DNA of 63,175 nt from an uncultured Gammaproteobacteria bacterium (GTDB lineage Bacteria > Pseudomonadota > Gammaproteobacteria > Pseudomonadales > Pseudohongiellaceae). Positions 1-10,035 of this stretch are shown here, one piece after another. Under the pieces are notes generated by a model. That model worked only from the letters and a program-made list of their open reading frames with translations, ran no database searches and was not told the origin of the DNA. How positions within the stretch are numbered: the stretch's first letter is position 1; the number at the start of each line of letters is the position of its first letter. The stretch is taken from positions 1 to 63,175 of the forward strand of contig CALEJT010000058.1 in the NCBI GenBank assembly GCA_937898685.1, read 5' to 3'. A program made the translations under genes and the position numbers.

Positions 1-2160
1 CACCAACATCCGCAGCGCATTGCGCAGCACCTTGCGTCCGACCTCTCCTTCCAGACTCAACAAGGACTCGGGGTGGAACTGCACGGCAGCCATCGGCAGC
101 TTGCGATGGCGCACGGCCATCACCACACCATCGTCGCTGCGCGCGAGCACTTCCATACATTCAGGTACGACATCGGCAACGAGCGAGTGGTAGCGTCCGA
201 CGCGTAGCTCACCCTTGCAGCCGTCGAACAAGGCACCGTGGTAATAGCTGAGCGTCGAGGCCTTGCCATGCATCGGGAACGGCAGTGTGCTCAGCCTACC
301 GCCGCAATACTCGACCATTCCCTGCAAGCCGAGGCACACACCGAATACCGCAACTCCTGCCGCTTCGCAGAGCCGCAGGGTCTCATGCAGCCGATGATCC
401 TCGGGACGGCCCGGACCTGGTGAAAGCACCACCAAGTGCGGCGGCTCACTCGAGTGCAACTGCGCCGCCACCGCATGCGGGCGCACCGTACGTACTTCGG
501 CACCACTTTCCCGCAGATACGAGGCCAGCGTGTGCACGAAGGAGTCCTGATGATCCACCATCAGGACGCGCAGTCCCCTGCCCTCGTGCTGCAACACCGC
601 CTGCTCCGGAGGCTGCACCGGCGCGCGACGACGCAGCACCGCCAGCAAGGCCGCAGCCTTCAAACGCGTTTCCGCTTCTTCCGCCTGTGGATCGGAGTCG
701 GCCAACAAGGTCGCGCCCACGCGCACCTCGGCGCACCCATCCTGCAAACGCAGCGTGCGGATGGTGAGGCCCGTGTTCACATCGCCGTTGCAAAGCACGC
801 AGCCCATCGCGCCGCCGTACCAGCGACGGGGCGACTTCTCGTGATCTTCGATGAACTGCATCGCCGAGTGTTTCGGCGCGCCGGTGACGGTCACTGCCCA
901 GGCGTGACTGAGGAAAGCATCGAGTCCATCGAACTCGGGACGCAGTACGCCTTCGACGTGATCCACCGTATGAATCAGACGCGAATAGAGTTCCACCTGC
1001 CGGCGTCCCAAGATGCGGATCGAACCGGGTTCACAGATGCGTGCCTTGTCGTTGCGATCGACGTCGGTGCACATCGCCAGCTCTGCCGCATCCTTGTCGG
1101 AATTGAGCAGCGCGCGAATCTGATCGGCGTCTTCGAGCGCGTCACTGCCGCGCGCGATGGTGCCGGAGATGGGGCAGGTTTCGACACGTCGACCCGCAAC
1201 ACGCACATACATTTCGGGTGAAGCAGCGACCAGGAATTCACCCTGACCCAGATTCATCAACGCGCCATAGGGTGCTGGATTCTGCTGCTGCAAACGCAGG
1301 AACAGTTGCGATGGTCGTTCCGCGCAATCGGCGCTGAAGGTTTGCGCAGGGACTGCTTCGAAGAGATCGCCGCGCCGAAAATAATCGAGTGCGCTTCGCA
1401 CCGTGGCAGCGTATTCACCGGGCCGATGATCACAGTTCAGTGCTTCACTCGCTCGAGCCGCCGGTTTGAACGGATCGGCAGGTACGTGCCGCGCCAGATG
1501 ACGCGTGCTCAGAAACTCCTCACCGACGACCTGTTCAAAATCGTAGTAGTGCATCTGCGCCACTTCGCGCTTGTGATCGACGACGAGGATGGTGTCGGGC
1601 AGATAGAGCACGAGATCACGCTGATCCTGCGTGCGCTGCAGGCGCGACTTCACCGCTTCGAACTGAAAGGCGAGGTCGTAACCGAAGGCACCGTAGAAGC
1701 CGAGATACTGATCTTCCTGGCTGCGCAGATGCTGGAGCAGTAGGCGCAACACGCTGAACACACCGCGCTGGCGCGTGCGCTCTTCCTCGAGCATGACGGG
1801 TTCCGGCTCACGCACGCGAAAGCGTATGCGCTGTGCAGTGAGCTGAAACTCTGTCAGATCCTCGCAGCGTTCCAACAGCGGCATGAAGAAGCGCAGCAGA
1901 ATCTCGCCGCGCGCATTGAGGGCTTCGAGTTCACAGGTACGTCCGCGTGCGGTCAAGCGCAGCGGCGGGTTCACGCAGCCGACATCCCACCGTGTGTAGC
2001 GCCCCGGCACTTCATAGGCGGAGCTCAGCAATACACCGGGGCTTTGGTCGAGAGCAGCGATGAGCTCGCGTCTGGCTTCGACGTAGTCCGCCGCCATGCT
2101 GGCGCGATAGACGGCCACGCCGCCGTCAGTGCGATAGTGATGGGTGGGTTCGATCTGCAT
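1..2160 (-). CDS. trpEG: Fused anthranilate synthase, TrpE-TrpG (3' end outside window)
   Basis: Converts chorismate plus glutamine to anthranilate, the first step of tryptophan synthesis, with both subunits on one chain. About the first 520 residues form the chorismate-binding TrpE part (PISGTIARG, the DRNDKARICEPGSI block and VTGAPKHSAMQ are visible). The remainder is a class I glutamine amidotransferase with the nucleophile Cys in GVCLGLQ and the VQFHPES motif. 720 codons lie in the window and no stop is reached, so only the extreme C-terminus is missing. I start at 2160 because AGGAG lies 9 bases upstream; the ATG at 2169 abuts that AGGAG. The single-chain form is known in rhizobia and some gammaproteobacteria. 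Expression should be governed by the attenuator upstream. Confidence 0.93.
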   Translation of the reverse strand, partial: MQIEPTHHYRTDGGVAVYRASMAADYVEARRELIAALDQSPGVLLSSAYEVPGRYTRWDVGCVNPPLRLTARGRTCELEALNARGEILLRFFMPLLERCEDLTEFQLTAQRIRFRVREPEPVMLEEERTRQRGVFSVLRLLLQHLRSQEDQYLGFYGAFGYDLAFQFEAVKSRLQRTQDQRDLVLYLPDTILVVDHKREVAQMHYYDFEQVVGEEFLSTRHLARHVPADPFKPAARASEALNCDHRPGEYAATVRSALDYFRRGDLFEAVPAQTFSADCAERPSQLFLRLQQQNPAPYGALMNLGQGEFLVAASPEMYVRVAGRRVETCPISGTIARGSDALEDADQIRALLNSDKDAAELAMCTDVDRNDKARICEPGSIRILGRRQVELYSRLIHTVDHVEGVLRPEFDGLDAFLSHAWAVTVTGAPKHSAMQFIEDHEKSPRRWYGGAMGCVLCNGDVNTGLTIRTLRLQDGCAEVRVGATLLADSDPQAEEAETRLKAAALLAVLRRRAPVQPPEQAVLQHEGRGLRVLMVDHQDSFVHTLASYLRESGAEVRTVRPHAVAAQLHSSEPPHLVVLSPGPGRPEDHRLHETLRLCEAAGVAVFGVCLGLQGMVEYCGGRLSTLPFPMHGKASTLSYYHGALFDGCKGELRVGRYHSLVADVVPECMEVLARSDDGVVMAVRHRKLPMAAVQFHPESLLSLEGEVGRKVLRNALRMLV

Positions 2161-2221
2161 GTGGTTCATCTCCTACGTAGTCGGTGGGAGGCGAACCTTT
2201 CGTGGCCTGTTGCTGGGCAAC

Positions 2222-2251
2222 AAAAAGGCCGCCTCGTTGCGGGGCGGCCTT
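2222..2251 (-). terminator. trp attenuator terminator hairpin
   Basis: Read on the minus strand, a perfect 9-bp stem (AAGGCCGCC pairing with GGCGGCCTT, 9-nt loop) is followed by TTTTTG. It lies between the leader peptide and trpEG, so it is an attenuator rather than a gene-end terminator. A GGGCTGCCT stretch that starts in the fourth Trp codon of the leader can pair imperfectly with the left arm and could act as antiterminator. Confidence 0.88.
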
Positions 2252-2292
2252 CAGTCGTCGTGTCGTGAACACGGCGGAGCGGAGTCGTACGC

Positions 2293-2373
2293 TTAGCGTG
2301 CGGCTTCGCTCCCTTGGAAGGAGGCAGCCCAGTGTGAGGGCCACCACCAATTGAATTTGTGGTTGATGTTCAT
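2293..2373 (-). CDS. trpL: trp operon leader peptide (26 aa)
   Basis: This 26-codon reading frame has Trp at residues 9, 10, 11 and 15, ends with TAA, and lies about 40 bp before the attenuator hairpin. Ribosome stalling at the Trp codons when charged tRNA-Trp is scarce would let the downstream RNA avoid the terminator. Four Trp codons in 26 next to an anthranilate synthase gene is hard to explain otherwise. No clear Shine-Dalgarno sequence precedes the ATG, and the best promoter places the transcript start within a few bases of the ATG, so the leader may be translated as a leaderless message. Confidence 0.9.
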   Translation of the reverse strand: MNINHKFNWWWPSHWAASFQGSEAAR

Positions 2374-2381
2374 GGGCGCGC

Positions 2382-2411
2382 ATGATGCGCGCGGGCAGCG
2401 GCGCTTGTCAA
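2382..2411 (-). promoter_or_regulatory. Predicted sigma-70 promoter of trpL-trpEG
   Basis: A perfect -35 box TTGACA (2406-2411) is followed after 18 bp by CATCAT (2382-2387), a 4 of 6 match to the -10 consensus. The predicted start would be at about 2374-2376, directly before the leader ATG at 2373. Confidence 0.6.
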
Positions 2412-2546
2412 ATGGGCGATCGTGCAAAGCTTGTGTTTGGAGGTGCATCGATGCTCAGAACACTGGTACCAAGCACCGCCATCGGAAGCGCGCGGCGCGA
2501 TGCGCCGCGAACGCTTGTCTTCGCCCAACCTACGAGCGCACTTGAA

Positions 2547-3134
2547 TCAAACCGCCATGTACACCAGCGCGATCAGTGCGAGGGAGACGAAGGAATAGAG
2601 CGCGATACGCTTGAAGCGGTAGCGGTTGGGCAGGAGCAGAATGAAACCGGCGATCGAGAACAGCACCAGCAACACGCCACTGATGTCGATCAACCACTTC
2701 CACAGCACGTCGGTATCACGAGCCTTGTGCAGATCGTTCAAGGTGGCGATCAGACCATAGTTGGTGAACTCGTACTGCGCGGTGCCGGTGGCGACATCGA
2801 TTTCCAATAGGCCACTGCGTCCGGGTGCGCGGTAATCGACGAAGAGCACGTCTCCCACGGCATCCAGCTCGACCACGCTGCGCGACAAGCCGAATTCCTC
2901 GCGCAGGAATTGCGCCAGCTCGGGGGAGTCGGCGATGATCCCGTCCTCGTCCAGCGGCAGGTCCGGCAAGCCATCGACCCTTTGCACGGTCACTTGCGGC
3001 TCTCCGGTAAAGAACGTGGCATGGTTCAACGTGATGCCCGTGAGCGCGAAGAACACCAAGATCAAGAACAGCGCGATCGAAAAATAGATGTGTACAGTGC
3101 GTGACCACTGAAGCAGTTTGCGATTGATGGCCAT
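2547..3134 (-). CDS. PepSY-associated transmembrane protein
   Basis: A 195-residue inner-membrane protein. An N-terminal helix (IYFSIALFLILVFFALTGITL) follows a short basic segment, a periplasmic region of about 100 residues resembles PepSY domains, and two C-terminal helices follow (ISGVLLVLFSIAGFILLL and a last one ending LALIALVYMAV). Such proteins anchor haem or flavin electron-transfer modules. The divergent neighbour is an ApbE flavin transferase, a recurring pairing in extracytoplasmic flavin-based electron transfer, so a redox role is likely. I start at MAINRKLLQW (3134): upstream in-frame sequence would run into the divergent gene and has no signal character. The ribosome site is weak. 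Confidence 0.75.
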   Translation of the reverse strand: MAINRKLLQWSRTVHIYFSIALFLILVFFALTGITLNHATFFTGEPQVTVQRVDGLPDLPLDEDGIIADSPELAQFLREEFGLSRSVVELDAVGDVLFVDYRAPGRSGLLEIDVATGTAQYEFTNYGLIATLNDLHKARDTDVLWKWLIDISGVLLVLFSIAGFILLLPNRYRFKRIALYSFVSLALIALVYMAV

Positions 3135-3234
3135 GAAAACTCGAAAAGACTTTATAGACGCTGCGACGAACGACACGCGCCTGATCGATTTACTGAAGCG
3201 CGCATGCAGCGCCTTCCCCCCTGGGCTGTCGCCG

Positions 3235-4704
3235 ATGCGACTGCGCCGCGGATTATGGTGCATTTTGCTGGGGGCGACATCCGTGCTGGCACAGCCGGTC
3301 GAACGACATTACGACGGTGTGCTCGGCACTTCTTTGGACCTCAGCATTCACGCACCCGATGCCGCGCGCGCGGAACGAGCGATCGCCGCGGCACTCGCGG
3401 AGATCGAACGTCTCGACGCCATTCTCTCTACCTGGCGCGAAGAATCGGCCATCATGCAGCTCAATCGTGAACGTAATGGGGAAAACCTGCCGCCGGAACT
3501 CATCGAGGTGGTGGAACTCTGCGAAACCTGGCGCGAACGTTCGGCCAACGTCTTCACCTGCCGCCTCGGCAAGGTCGCAAGAATCTGGCAACAGGCGCAG
3601 GAAGAACAGAAGCTGCCGGTAGCGAAGGAACTGCTCGATCTGAGTCGACAGATCGCGCAGGCCGAACTCGCCATCGATGCCGAACGTCGCGCCATCGCGC
3701 TCGGCGAGGACATCGAACTCGAACCTTCGGGACTCGCCAAGGGCTACATCATCGATCGCGCCATGGCGGTGTTGCGCGCGCAAGTGCCGGACGCCACCGC
3801 GATCAAACTCGACATCGGTGGTGACGCCGTCTACTGGGGTGCGCCGCCCGAGACGAACGGTTGGGATGTATTGGTCGCCGATCCGGAGCTCACTGCGGAT
3901 AACGGGGCCTTCATCGCCAAGCTCTCACTCGCTGGTAAGGCGGTGGCGACGAGTGGTCACAGCAGTCGCACCTTCACCATCGGCAGATTGAACTACAGCC
4001 ACATCTTCGACAGTCGCCGCGGTTGGCCCACGTCGGAAAGCACCTACGCCGTTGCCAGTGCCGACGATGCCGTCACCGCCGATGCCATCGCCACGATTCT
4101 CGCCGCACAGTCCTTGGACAACGGTCTCAAGTGGGCACAGGAACACGAGCAATATGCCCAGGTGCTGCTGGTGAACAAGCAGAACCGTGTGTGGCATTCC
4201 GCCGGTTGGGTGGATCTCTTGGGCGGCGACATGCGGCGGCAATTGCGCGCGGAAATCTCGTTCAACATGGAGTACACGATTCCGCGCTTGAAGCAGCGCC
4301 CCTATGAACGGCCCTACGTCGCGATCTGGATCAGCGATCGTCAGGGCAATCCGCTGCGCAATCTCTTGCTGTTGGGACAGGATCAACGCTGGGCCAGCAG
4401 CAACTCACTGTGGTGGCGACGCGTCGGTAGCCGCACGCGCCTCGCCACGCTCAACGTCACGCGTCCGACGCGCGGCCCGGGTGAATATCAACTGACCTGG
4501 GACGGCAAGGACGAAAGCGGCGCATCACTGCTCGAAGGTGACTACGTGCTGAACGTGGAAGCCGTGAGCCGCTATGGCAACCACGACTACGTGGCGCAGC
4601 CCTTCACCATCGAGCCGGGCTCACAGCGCTATGAGAATCCGGGCGAGCGTGAGGTAGGCCCCTTCAGCTTCACACTGGAAGTCACGCCGCCCGAAGAGAA
4701 TTAG
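3235..4704 (+). CDS. apbE: FAD:protein FMN transferase (ApbE) with C-terminal DUF2271 domain
   Basis: ApbE proteins covalently attach FMN from FAD to Thr or Ser of exported flavoproteins, in the periplasm and with Mg2+. Here a signal peptide (residues 1-20, ending VLAQ) is followed by the ApbE domain to about residue 330, with the flavin-site segments LEPSGLAKGYIIDRA, LDIGGDAVYWG, the TSGHSS loop and SHIFDSRRGWP. The last 150 or so residues match DUF2271, a beta-rich periplasmic domain. I use the ATG at 3235 because it opens a good signal peptide and leaves a 100-bp divergent promoter region; an in-frame ATG at 3133 would overlap the neighbour. The stop overlaps that of cysB by a few bases. 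DUF2271 fused to ApbE suggests the partner flavoprotein may be the adjacent PepSY protein (inference). Confidence 0.86.
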   Translation: MRLRRGLWCILLGATSVLAQPVERHYDGVLGTSLDLSIHAPDAARAERAIAAALAEIERLDAILSTWREESAIMQLNRERNGENLPPELIEVVELCETWRERSANVFTCRLGKVARIWQQAQEEQKLPVAKELLDLSRQIAQAELAIDAERRAIALGEDIELEPSGLAKGYIIDRAMAVLRAQVPDATAIKLDIGGDAVYWGAPPETNGWDVLVADPELTADNGAFIAKLSLAGKAVATSGHSSRTFTIGRLNYSHIFDSRRGWPTSESTYAVASADDAVTADAIATILAAQSLDNGLKWAQEHEQYAQVLLVNKQNRVWHSAGWVDLLGGDMRRQLRAEISFNMEYTIPRLKQRPYERPYVAIWISDRQGNPLRNLLLLGQDQRWASSNSLWWRRVGSRTRLATLNVTRPTRGPGEYQLTWDGKDESGASLLEGDYVLNVEAVSRYGNHDYVAQPFTIEPGSQRYENPGEREVGPFSFTLEVTPPEEN

Positions 4705-5621
4705 CTGCCGCGATTGAAGATGCGGATCTGTTCGAGCACGCGCTCGCTGCAGAGGCCGATGAAGTCGTAGGCGTAGTGACGCAGAAGCTGCCCTTCACGC
4801 ACTGCCAGGCGCGTGACGTTCTCCGGGAATAGATGCGTGCAGTCGAGCAGCGTGAGGTTCTGATCGCGCTCGGGGTTGTAGGCCAGTGCCGCGACGATGC
4901 CCACGCCCATGCCGAGCTCGACGTAGGACTTGATGACGTCCGCGTCCAAGGCGGCCAATACGATGTCGGGCGTCAGTCCTGCATCGTGGAAGGTCTTCTC
5001 GATTACGGCACGACCGGTGAAACCTTCGTGGTACGTGATGATCGGCTCGGCCGCGATGGCTTCGAGCGTCAATGGCTTCACCTTCGTGAGCTTGTGACCT
5101 TCCGGCACCAATACGCCGTGATGCCAGCGGTGATAGGGATAGGACACGAGGCCTTCCACACTCGCGAGCGTTTCGGTGGCGATGCCGATGTCGGCACGAC
5201 CTTCCAACAGCAGCTGCGCGATTTCCTGCGGACTGCCCTGGAACATCTGCAAACGCACCTTCGGATAGCGCTGACGGAACTGCGCCACGATGCTCGGCAG
5301 GATGTAGCGCGCCTGCGTGTGCGTGGTGGCAACGGTCAGTTCGCCTTCGTCCTGACGGCTGTATTGGTCGGCGAGATTGCGGATGTTCTGCGCGTCGAGC
5401 AGTAGGCGTTCGACGATCTTCAGCAACTCCTTGCCCGGCTCGGTGAGACCGAGCAGACGTTTGCCCTTGCGGATGAAGAGCTCGACGCCGAGCTCGTCTT
5501 CCAGATCCTTGATGTGCTTGGACACACCCGACTGCGAGGTATAGAGCGCATTGGCCACCTCGGTCAGGTTGAAGTTGCGGCGCGCGGTTTCACGCACGAT
5601 GCGCAATTGCTGAAAATTCAT
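4701..5621 (-). CDS. cysB: LysR-type regulator CysB
   Basis: CysB activates sulfate assimilation genes when sulfate is short, sensing N-acetylserine or O-acetylserine. The N-terminal winged helix (LTEVANALYTSQSGVSKHIKDLEDELGVELFIRKGKRLLGLT) is typical CysB, and the effector domain includes the TTHTQARYILP segment that binds inducer and sulfate in this family. I start at MNFQQLR (306 aa), the conserved CysB start, preceded by GAGAGG; an in-frame ATG at 5639 overlaps the cysA stop (ATGA) and would add six residues. It is last in the cysTWA-cysB run, so it is probably co-transcribed with the transporter it controls. Confidence 0.93.
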   Translation of the reverse strand: MNFQQLRIVRETARRNFNLTEVANALYTSQSGVSKHIKDLEDELGVELFIRKGKRLLGLTEPGKELLKIVERLLLDAQNIRNLADQYSRQDEGELTVATTHTQARYILPSIVAQFRQRYPKVRLQMFQGSPQEIAQLLLEGRADIGIATETLASVEGLVSYPYHRWHHGVLVPEGHKLTKVKPLTLEAIAAEPIITYHEGFTGRAVIEKTFHDAGLTPDIVLAALDADVIKSYVELGMGVGIVAALAYNPERDQNLTLLDCTHLFPENVTRLAVREGQLLRHYAYDFIGLCSERVLEQIRIFNRGS

Positions 5622-5635
5622 CGCGATCCTCTCGT

Positions 5636-6729
<1,094 letters not shown>

Positions 6730-6733
<4 letters not shown>

Positions 6734-7668
6734 GCGACTTTCTCCAAAGCGGGCTGCACGGTGGCTGCGGGCGGAAGCGGACGTTCTGGACTCACGACGA
6801 CATCACGCCCGTGTGCGCGATGCTCGACCCAGGTCTTGATCACCAGCGTCACCAACGCCAACAGGGCCAGCAGCGAAGCCACCGCGAAGGCGGCGGCAAA
6901 GTTGTATTCGTTGTAGAGGATCTCGACCTGCAGCGGCAGGGTGTTGGTGGCGCCGCGGATCTTGCCCGACACCACGGACACCGCACCGAATTCACCCATC
7001 GCGCGTGCGTTCGACAGAATCACGCCGTAAAGCAAGGCCCATTTGATGTTGGGCAGCGTCACATGCCAGAACACCTGCCAACCGCTCGCACCGAGCACCA
7101 CCGCAGCTTCTTCTTCGTCCTTGCCCTGCGCCTGCATCAGCGGAATCAGTTCACGCGCCACGAAGGGGAAGGTGACGAAGATCGTGGCGAGCAGGATGCC
7201 GGGCAGCGCGAAGATGATGCGGAAACCATGTTCGGCCAACCACACGCCGAACCATCCGTTGGCGCCGAACAGCAGCACGTACATCAAGCCCACGATCACC
7301 GGCGACACCGAGAACGGCAGGTCGATCATGGTCAGCAGCAACTGCTTGCCGCGGAATTCGAACTTGGCGATGAGCCAGGCCGCCGCCACACCGAACACCA
7401 GGTTCAGGGGCACCGAGATCGCCGCCACCGTCAGCGTGAGCTTGATCGCAGCCATCGCATCGGGATGGACGATGGCGCTGAAGTACGGGCCCCAACCACG
7501 ACGCAGTGCTTCATAGAACACGGCGATCAGCGGCATGAGAATGAATAGGGCGAAATAGCCAAGCCCGAGTCCCAGGATCGTGTACTTCACCCACGGCTTT
7601 TCGCTCGTGGCGGGATTGCGCTCGTAACGCGATTGCGAGCCGGGCTTTCTCATGGGAGTCGCACTCAT
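6730..7668 (-). CDS. cysW: Sulfate ABC transporter permease CysW
   Basis: One of two inner-membrane subunits of the sulfate importer. The 312-residue protein has about six hydrophobic helices, and the EAA loop that contacts CysA is visible around EEAAVVLGASGWQVFWHVTLPNIKWALLYG. The chain carries a longer basic cytoplasmic N-terminus (about 25 residues) and a 30-residue polar tail. It overlaps cysT and cysA by 4 bp on each side, implying translational coupling. Confidence 0.95.
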
Positions 7669-8519
7669 GGGTTCCTCCCGAGCCGGCGGGTGCTAAGGCT
7701 CTGCAACAAGTTGATCACCAACAACATCAGGAACGAGAAAACCAACATCACCACGCCCACTGCAGTGGCACCGCTGTAATCGAACTGCTCGAGCTTGGTG
7801 ATGATGAGCAGCGGCGTGATTTCCGAGACGAGCGGAATGTTGCCGGCGATGAAGATCACCGAACCGTATTCGCCCACCGCGCGCGCAAAGGCGAGTGCGA
7901 AACCGGTGAGCAATGCCGGCGTGAGCAGCGGCAACAACACATGACGGAAGGTGCGCCAGCGGGAAGCCCCCAGGCAGGCGGCGGCTTCTTCCAGTTCGGT
8001 CTCGATGTCCTCGAGCACCGGCTGCACCGTGCGCACGACGAAGGGCAAACCGATGAACACCAGCGCGATCAATACACCCAGCGGCGTAAAGGCCACCTTG
8101 ATGCCGAATACCCCCTCGACGATGCTGCCCAGCCACCCGTTGTTGGCGTAGAGCGCCGTGAGCGAGATACCTGCCACGGCCGTCGGCAAGGCAAAGGGCA
8201 AATCGATCAGGGCATCGACGATGCGGCGCCCCGGGAAGGAATAGCGCACCAGGGCCCAGGCCAAGAGCAGCCCGAACACGGAATTGATCGCGGCCGCCAG
8301 GAGCGAGGCGCCGAATGACAGTTTGTAGGACGCCACCAGACGGGGCTCGGTGATGGCCTCCCAGAAGCCGGCCGGTCCCAGTTCCGCAGCGCGCAGGAAC
8401 AGCGCCGCCATCGGAATGAGGACGATCAACGACAGATAGAACAAGGTGTAGCCCAGGGTCAGTCGGTAGCCGGGCAACACGCGGCGGGAGCTCTGCGCCG
8501 CGCCTTTGGTAAGCGCCAT
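7665..8519 (-). CDS. cysT: Sulfate ABC transporter permease CysT (CysU)
   Basis: Second permease subunit of the sulfate/thiosulfate importer, 284 residues with six predicted helices. The EAA loop reads EEAAACLGASRWRTFRHVLLPLLTPALLTG, and the PFALPTAVAGI segment is typical of CysT. It is the first gene of the cysTWA-cysB operon. A motif shared with sbp and two other loci (8579-8602) lies 59 bp upstream of the start, so the operon has its own promoter separate from sbp. Confidence 0.95.
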   Translation of the reverse strand: MALTKGAAQSSRRVLPGYRLTLGYTLFYLSLIVLIPMAALFLRAAELGPAGFWEAITEPRLVASYKLSFGASLLAAAINSVFGLLLAWALVRYSFPGRRIVDALIDLPFALPTAVAGISLTALYANNGWLGSIVEGVFGIKVAFTPLGVLIALVFIGLPFVVRTVQPVLEDIETELEEAAACLGASRWRTFRHVLLPLLTPALLTGFALAFARAVGEYGSVIFIAGNIPLVSEITPLLIITKLEQFDYSGATAVGVVMLVFSFLMLLVINLLQSLSTRRLGRNP

Positions 8520-8578
8520 GAGTCAGGGTTCCTAGCTAAAACGGGGCGGCAGTCTACGGACAGCCCCTATCCCGACCG

Positions 8579-8602
8579 AACCAAGAAAACCTCATTTGCT
8601 TA
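8579..8602 (-). promoter_or_regulatory. Shared sulfur motif (CysB-like), copy A, upstream of cysT
   Basis: On the minus strand this reads TAAGCA-N12-TTGGTT, preceded by CTTGA so that TTGATAAGCAA forms an imperfect inverted repeat. The same elements with the same 24-bp length occur upstream of sbp, the 13215 TonB receptor and the Mop locus. Assignment to CysB rests on the target genes and is inference. Confidence 0.75.
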
Positions 8603-8700
8603 TCAAGATTTCTGGATAAGAAGACCGCCTACTCCAGGAATCCTGGAAAAGCAATGAGGTTTTGCCCCGTTCTGGTGCTCTTGGCTACTGGAAGGGGTAC

Positions 8701-8743
8701 TTCACTCCTCTCCCCTCAAGGGGATGAACAGGGAGAGGGTGAA
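8701..8743 (-). terminator. Imperfect hairpin downstream of sbp
   Basis: TTCAC/GTGAA and CCTCTCCC/GGGAGAGG arms, separated by one bulged base, form a stem across 8701-8714 and 8731-8743. It lies about 45 bp after the sbp stop and could separate sbp from cysT transcription. There is no clear T-tract, and the sequence resembles common intergenic inverted repeats. Confidence 0.4.
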
Positions 8744-8786
8744 GCACGAGGGGACTGGTCGAACGGTAGTGGGGCTGCGCTGGGAT

Positions 8787-9806
8787 TCAGAGCCCGTAGA
8801 TCTGATCGAACACGCCGCCGTCATCGAAGTGGGTGCGCTGCGCCTCGCCCCAGGAGCCGAACACCTCACGGATGGTGAAGAGTTCGAGCTGCGGGAAACG
8901 CGCCACGTCTTCGGCACCGGCCAGTTCGGGGTGACGCGGACGGTAGTAGTTCTTGGCGGCGATGCTCTGACCTTCCGCCGAGTAGAGATATTCGAGATAG
9001 GCGCGCGCCAGATCGGCCTGCCCCTTGGCTTCGGCATTGGCTTCGACCACGGCCACCGGTGGCTCGGCCAGGATCGATACCGAAGGCACCACGATCTCGA
9101 GCTGATCGGGACCGAGCTCGTTGAGCGCCAGGAAAGCCTCGTTTTCCCAGGAAATCAGCACATCGCCGATGCCGCGCTGAACGAAGGTGGTGGTGGAACC
9201 ACGCGCGCCGGAGTCGAGCACCAATACGTTCTTGTAGAGCGCCTGCACGAAATCACGTGCGCTGGCTTCGGTGGCGCCGGGCTGCTTGATCGCATAGCCC
9301 CAGGCCGCGAGATAGTTCCAACGCGCGCCGCCCGAACTCTTCGGGTTGGGCGTGATCACGCCAACGCCGGGCTTCGCCAGGTCATCCCAGTCCTGGATGT
9401 TGAGCGGATTGCCCTTGCGCACCAGGAACACGATGGTCGAGGTATAGGGCGAGCTGTTGTCCGGCAGCTTGCTTTCCCAGTCGGCCGGAATCTTGGACGT
9501 ACGTTCCGCAATGGCGTCGATGTCATAGGCCAGCGCCAAAGTCACGACGTCGGCCTGCAGACCATCGATCACCGAGCGCGCCTGCGAACCGGAACCGCCG
9601 TGCGACTGCGTCACCTGCACGCGCTCACCGGTTTCGGCTTCCCAATGCTTGACGAAGGCCTCATTGAACTCCTGATAGAGCTCGCGCGTCGGGTCATAGG
9701 ACACGTTGAGCAGGGTGCGCGTGCTGCCGCCTTCGCCGCCGCAACCGCCCAAGAGGAGCGCAGCGCTGAGAGCGAAAGGAAGGAATTTGAATGAACTCAA
9801 GGACAT
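8787..9806 (-). CDS. sbp: Sulfate-binding lipoprotein of the ABC importer
   Basis: Captures sulfate outside the inner membrane and delivers it to CysTW. A lipoprotein signal ends in the lipobox LLGGC (Cys about residue 20), so the protein is membrane-anchored here rather than soluble. The NVSYDPTRELYQEFN start of the mature part and TQSHGGSGSQARSVIDGLQADVVTLAL are hallmark Sbp motifs. The mature protein has no Met, and its only Cys is the lipid-bearing one. Sulfur-free sulfate-binding proteins are long known in enterobacteria. I start at 9806 because GGAG lies 7 bases upstream; a GTG two codons earlier is the alternative. It has its own upstream motif copy at 9872-9895. Confidence 0.95.
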   Translation of the reverse strand: MSLSSFKFLPFALSAALLLGGCGGEGGSTRTLLNVSYDPTRELYQEFNEAFVKHWEAETGERVQVTQSHGGSGSQARSVIDGLQADVVTLALAYDIDAIAERTSKIPADWESKLPDNSSPYTSTIVFLVRKGNPLNIQDWDDLAKPGVGVITPNPKSSGGARWNYLAAWGYAIKQPGATEASARDFVQALYKNVLVLDSGARGSTTTFVQRGIGDVLISWENEAFLALNELGPDQLEIVVPSVSILAEPPVAVVEANAEAKGQADLARAYLEYLYSAEGQSIAAKNYYRPRHPELAGAEDVARFPQLELFTIREVFGSWGEAQRTHFDDGGVFDQIYGL

Positions 9807-9871
9807 GCACACACTCCATGGTCAGGTCTGACAACAGGGGCGGCATTGTGCAGCGGTGCCTTATTCCACCA

Positions 9872-9895
9872 AACCAACTTTTACTGCATTGCTTA
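9872..9895 (-). promoter_or_regulatory. Shared sulfur motif (CysB-like), copy B, upstream of sbp
   Basis: TAAGCA-N12-TTGGTT on the minus strand, 66 bp upstream of the sbp start, with TGCTAAGCA inverted symmetry in the left part. The spacing is identical to copies A, C and D. Confidence 0.75.
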
Positions 9896-10035
9896 GCAGA
9901 AAACCGGGAAAAGCCCCCGCTTCCCCTCCCGCTCGAAGCGCCCGGCTCACCGCAAAATAATTTTCGCAATGATTGCATTTATTATTGTTTAACGATAATT
10001 TATTGTTGCCTAATTTAATAGTGGAGGCACCTCCC

